From assembly GCA_012862575.1 (NCBI GenBank), contig BLSF01000103.1, positions 1 to 64,000 of the forward strand: DNA of 64,000 nucleotides. Reading direction: 5' to 3'. This document shows, one piece after another, positions 60,462-64,000 of this stretch (the stretch's first letter is position 1; each line of letters opens with the position of its first letter). The stretch comes from Parietichytrium sp. I65-24A (Eukaryota; Sar; Bigyra; Thraustochytrida; Thraustochytriidae). Below the pieces are notes generated by a model that was given only the letters and a program-made list of their open reading frames with translations, did no database searches and was not told the origin of the DNA. A program made the position numbers and the translations under genes.

Positions 60462-61387
60462 GAGACGGATAGGTTTCTAGGCCAAACAAACGTAGCACAA
60501 CTAGTCCACTGACGAAGACTTGCCGGTGAGGGGTTTTCTTCAAGATTGTATCGCCACGTTCTTGTGCTGCATGAGGTACATACAGCTGTTGAGCGCGGTC
60601 GAGCGCAGGTGAGACGCGTGACCCTAATCTGTTCGACTGAAGCGCGCAGTAAACCCACCGAACTACCCTTTTGCCAAGCCGACAGTGTCCGGAATCTGTT
60701 CAGTGTTCTCACGCTTGCACCGCTGGTACTCGAGTACCGTTACACCGAACGTTGACTCAGTACTCAGGTGGTCACTGTCACTGTTTGTTCAGATCTGGTC
60801 TTTCAGGACTTTCAGGTTGCTAAATCTCAGCTCTTTCAGCTCTTGGCGAAGTGGTCTCGCAGATTCTCTCTACTATTCCCTACTGGTACCAAATTACTGA
60901 ATTCTGATATAATCTCCCAAGTGATCCGTGTGCTACGGGGGCGGTAATTGGATATAGCTTTGAAGAAAGCCATTACCATAAATATAACATAAACTCTAGA
61001 GCCAGGAAGTTCTTCAGTACGGTTCATCAATGTTCATCAGTCTTCGCTAGAGAAAGACTTGGAGCCTATTCCGTACTACAGTACCATTTGATGAAACCTC
61101 ATGACAGTATCCTAGCCCCAAGTTCTGAAGGGTAGATATAACGCTAAGAGATCCTTATAAGTTCTCGAGTTAAGCCATCATACAGGTCAGTAGCGAACAG
61201 AATCGATCCTTCAGAGGAACCCAAATGGGCGGGAGGGTGCCGACAGGTTTGATTGGTTGGCGAAGATAGGCAGAGATGGTTGGCTGGTGGAAGCTTGGAT
61301 TGTAAATTGTAATGTGCACTACAATAATAGCGCCCGCATGCCAAGAATTCCAAGTTTACACGAGCTCACCTGCGATCCATTTGGGTG

Positions 61388-61420
<33 letters not shown>

Positions 61421-61815
61421 AGAGAAAATGAAAGAGAGAGAGAGGCAGGGAAGATGAAAAATGAGAGAGACCAAGCAGGGAGGGAGGGAGAGAGAGAGAG
61501 AGAAATTGAGGGCGAAAAGATGAAGGAAGACATGATTATCCTAAAGCAACCTCTATGACGGGCTAGGTAGGCTCGGCGAACCAACCAAGTTGACTCAAGT
61601 CGGCATAGGCTCCCTTATAGAGGCGGATAGTCTTCTGAGATCTCCTAAGAGCAGAGAGCGTGGAGGGCTAGAGTAAAAGAGGAGAGAGAGCAGAGAGAGC
61701 AGCAGCAAGTAAGCAAGGAAGCAAGCAACCAAGGAAGCAAGCAAGCACCCTTCGTCGGCAGCCAAGAGGCAGCAGAGAGAAGAGCACCGGACGAGCAGTT
61801 CGCAGTAGGCCAGCG
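60462..61815. other. divergent intergenic region, GA-rich
   Basis: Between the SET gene (-) and fibrillarin (+). It has a perfect 14-bp palindrome GGTACTCGAGTACC at 60725-60738, one 11-mer CTGAATTCTGA at 60897-60907, GA repeats at 61388-61455 and 61477-61512, and purine/GCAAG-rich DNA at 61675-61750 just before fibrillarin. No gene seen. Confidence 0.6.
61388..61512. repeat. (GA)n simple repeats
   Basis: Two GA runs (61388-61455 and 61477-61512) split by a short non-repeat segment. No coding value. Confidence 0.9.
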
Positions 61816-62760
61816 ATGGCTTTCACCCCTAGAGGCGGACGCGGAGGCGGCGGAGGCGGCCGTGGCGGAGGCCGTGGCGGCTTCGGCGGCGGTGGTCGCG
61901 GAGGCGGTCGCGGCGGATTCGGCGGAGGCGGCCGTGGCGGTGGCCGTGGTGGCGGCCGCGGAGGCGGTCGTGGCGGTGGCCGTGGCGGCGGTCGCGGAGG
62001 CGGTCGTGGAGGCGGCCGTGGCGGCGGCCGTGGTGGCGGCCGCGGAGGTGCAAAGGTTACGATCGAAAACCACAGGCACCCAGGTGTTTACGTCGCAAAG
62101 GGCAAGGGTGATGTGATCGCAACCAAAAACTCCGTTCCAGGCAAAGCTGTGTATGGCGAGAAACTCATCAAAGTCGACGGCGAGGAGAAGGTAGAATACC
62201 GCGTTTGGAACCCTTTCAGAAGCAAGATTGCCGCAGGTATCATTGGTGGCTTGAAGGAATTGTACATTTCCCCTGGCGATAAAGTCCTTTACCTTGGCGC
62301 TGCGTCCGGAACCACTGTCAGCCACGTTTCCGATATCGTCGGACCTACTGGTGTTGTCTACGCCGTTGAGTTCTCCCACCGCTCTGGGCGCGATCTCATC
62401 ACCATGGCTAAGATGCGTACAAACGTAATTCCAATCATCGAAGATGCTCGGCAGCCAATGAAGTACCGCATGCTCGTCGGAATGGTCGACACTATCTTTG
62501 CTGATGTTGCACAGCCGGATCAGGCTCGTATTGTTGCCCTCAATGCTCACTCTTTCTTGAAAAACAACGGCCACTTCATAATTTCTATCAAGGCAAGCTG
62601 CATCGACTCGACTGTGGATCCTGGAACAGTTTTTGTCAGAGAGGTCAACCTGCTCAAGAAGGAGCAGTTTAAACCAAAGGAGCAGCTCACTCTCGAACCT
62701 TTTGAGCGTGACCACGCAATTGTTGTCGGAACTTACAGACCAAACAAGAAAGGCGAATGA
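61816..62760 (+). CDS. NOP1: fibrillarin, box C/D snoRNP methyltransferase
   Basis: 314 aa from an ATG at 61816. Residues 6-79 are a Gly-Arg-rich (GAR) run of RGGG units. The fibrillarin core follows: [35 protein letters not shown] motif [20 protein letters not shown] (157-176), [33 protein letters not shown] and [11 protein letters not shown] with the catalytic Lys. All core residues look intact. It deposits 2'-O-methyl marks on rRNA with NOP56, NOP58 and SNU13 in the nucleolus. The minus-strand frame opposite it is an artefact of the GAR repeat. Confidence 0.98.
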   Translation: MAFTPRGGRGGGGGGRGGGRGGFGGGGRGGGRGGFGGGGRGGGRGGGRGGGRGGGRGGGRGGGRGGGRGGGRGGGRGGAKVTIENHRHPGVYVAKGKGDVIATKNSVPGKAVYGEKLIKVDGEEKVEYRVWNPFRSKIAAGIIGGLKELYISPGDKVLYLGAASGTTVSHVSDIVGPTGVVYAVEFSHRSGRDLITMAKMRTNVIPIIEDARQPMKYRMLVGMVDTIFADVAQPDQARIVALNAHSFLKNNGHFIISIKASCIDSTVDPGTVFVREVNLLKKEQFKPKEQLTLEPFERDHAIVVGTYRPNKKGE

Positions 62761-63251
62761 AGAAGTTGAATTGACAGACAGTGAACCCCATCCCCCCTCG
62801 CAAAAAAAAGACAAAACAGTTGTATTTCCTTTCCATTGCATGAATCTTGAGACCTCTGGTTATGATGTGATGTGTTGTTTAATAGTGCATACGAAGCCTC
62901 CAGAGCGCCTTTGTTATCCTCTCTCTTTCACTTAACATCTTGTGCTGTGCTTCGTCAAACAAGTGCATGTTCAAGACGAGGCATGGGTTGTGATGTGATG
63001 TATACGCGCATTAGTTCGAAACATTCATCGCACTTTTCTTTCCCCTTCTTTCTCCGGCTTTAGGCAAGGCTTTGTCATAATCATTCGAGCACTACCAGTC
63101 GTAAACAATGCGAAAAAGGATCAAATAAAATTTCATCGTGAACGACCGTATGAAAGTGCAATTAAACATATACTTTCGTGCTGCGACGATTTTGAGTCGC
63201 AAAACAATCGGCGCTATATGCTGCTATGAGGACTCTGAGCTTCTCTCACTC
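62761..63251. other. convergent 3' regions
   Basis: The 3' UTR side of fibrillarin and of the edge gene. Only ordinary sequence is seen. Confidence 0.6.
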
Positions 63252-64000
63252 CTATTGCGCGGAGACTGCCACGCGAGCCCCCCGGCTATCAAGAAGCTTC
63301 CCAGTCTTTTCAAGCTCGCGAACTCTAGCCTGAGTTGCCAAAGCTAATAGAACTTTTACTTTTCCTGTGCCCAACTCAATACGTTTCAAGGTTCCAAAAC
63401 GCTCAACTACGTAGATATAATCGCCGCTCAGCTTAAGATGCTGTGGCCAAAAGATCGCGCCCTCTCGAGAGTTGGCGAGAACTTCCATTTTGCCTCCGCT
63501 CAACTTTATTCGCGTGATCGTATTCGCATTGCTCTCTGCCCAGTACAGGTATCCACGCTTTCGAAGACTGGTGGTCGAATCGTTAAGCTGGATCGCCAAA
63601 GCTGTGATTCGGCCTTGCGACGAAACGCGAGCGATCTCCTTCCTCGATTTATCCAACAGATTAAAGCGTATTATCGCGCCTTCTTCTGCGACATAGAGCT
63701 CCTGTCTTGCAATATCGATCGCGAGCCCTATGGGTTGCCTAAATGATCCAGCCACCGCAGTATGTATCAACTTCCCCGACGTTGATGAGACGGGCCAGTC
63801 CACTGCAATGATGCGGCCACTGTTTCGCAGGCTTGCGTATAATATCGAGCAATCCGGTGAAAACAAAAGCGCCGAAGCAATGTCCTCCTTGAAATCTATC
63901 GACTGAATTTTACTGGAAAACTCCCCGGACTCCACCTGAGCATGCTTGACCTGGAACTTTTTCGCATCGAACCAGGCAAGTGTTTTGGTTTCTTCACACA
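63252..64000 (-). CDS. beta-propeller (YWTD/NHL-type) protein, 5' end outside window
   Basis: About 249 codons, with the frame open to the right edge, so the start is missing. Repeated blades have the form ...LLFSPDCSILYASLRNSGRIIAVD, IGLAIDIARQELYVAEE..I.R, ALAIQ...GYLYWAESNANTITRIKL, LKLSGDYIYVVERFGTLKRIEL. YWAE is close to the YWTD blade signature of LDL-receptor propellers, and the D..R.LY wording is NHL-like. The end AVSAQ is a natural stop at 63252. Secreted, membrane or cytosolic context cannot be told without the N-terminus. Confidence 0.7.
   Translation of the reverse strand, partial: CEETKTLAWFDAKKFQVKHAQVESGEFSSKIQSIDFKEDIASALLFSPDCSILYASLRNSGRIIAVDWPVSSTSGKLIHTAVAGSFRQPIGLAIDIARQELYVAEEGAIIRFNLLDKSRKEIARVSSQGRITALAIQLNDSTTSLRKRGYLYWAESNANTITRIKLSGGKMEVLANSREGAIFWPQHLKLSGDYIYVVERFGTLKRIELGTGKVKVLLALATQARVRELEKTGKLLDSRGARVAVSAQ

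Noticed and set aside
61645-62841. 398-codon minus-strand open frame over fibrillarin
   Set aside because: It is the antisense of the Gly-Arg repeat (Ala/Thr/Ser runs). The plus strand encodes an intact fibrillarin.
1-64000. tRNA, rRNA, CRISPR or prokaryotic operon
   Set aside because: I searched by eye for B-box sequences, rRNA-like conserved blocks and regular spacer arrays and found none. The gene content is eukaryotic.

Overview
The window looks like nuclear DNA of a unicellular eukaryote. The genes are intron-poor and mostly single-exon, and the few introns I can place are short (71-219 nt) with GTAAGT/GTGAGT donors and CAG acceptors. Simple repeats are abundant between genes, and the protein set is eukaryotic: fibrillarin, Rab GDI, PI4-kinase, a Wss1-type protease, TMTC, SET methyltransferases and CGR1. 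The intron economy, the cytochrome b5/acyl-CoA dehydrogenase fusion and the nodulin-like MFS transporter fit a stramenopile such as a thraustochytrid. That placement is an inference.

Layout. Positions 1-10,630 are gene-poor. They hold simple repeats, a weak two-exon candidate (215-837) and two stretches that look like decayed coding sequence (1,223-2,304 on +, 2,338-2,837 on -). From 10,631 the window is gene-dense on both strands. In order: a Gln/His-rich regulator-like protein; a PCMT-like methyltransferase; a NOPCHAP1-like small protein; a POLE4/CHRAC-type histone-fold protein; an MFS transporter; a 946-residue coiled-coil protein; an EF-hand-like protein; a regulator-like protein fused to three TM2 membrane modules; a three-exon lactonase-type beta-propeller; a 1,249-residue ARM/ConA-like protein; a Rab GDI relative; a CPA2 cation/proton antiporter; an N2227/carnosine N-methyltransferase-like enzyme; a SET-domain lysine methyltransferase; an unknown small gene broken at a single N; a PI4-kinase-like protein; a Wss1-like protease with zinc fingers and SUMO-interacting motifs; a short TMTC-type protein; an assembly gap; a cytochrome b5-acyl-CoA dehydrogenase; a two-CNBD protein; CGR1; a second SET methyltransferase; fibrillarin; and a beta-propeller gene cut off at the right edge.

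Most interesting. Two loci about 15 kb apart (10,631-13,375 and 27,129-29,834) appear to share an undescribed domain centred on a KNLxCFPxC motif. Both have acidic N-termini, basic clusters and SUMO-type motifs. The second carries three C-terminal TM2 modules and so looks like a membrane-tethered regulator. The intergenic DNA also carries two over-represented near-palindromic 11-mers and a perfect 68-bp tandem duplication. Three genes act in or near the nucleolus (NOPCHAP1-like, CGR1, fibrillarin), but I see no operon-like organisation. Many neighbours are divergent or convergent pairs.
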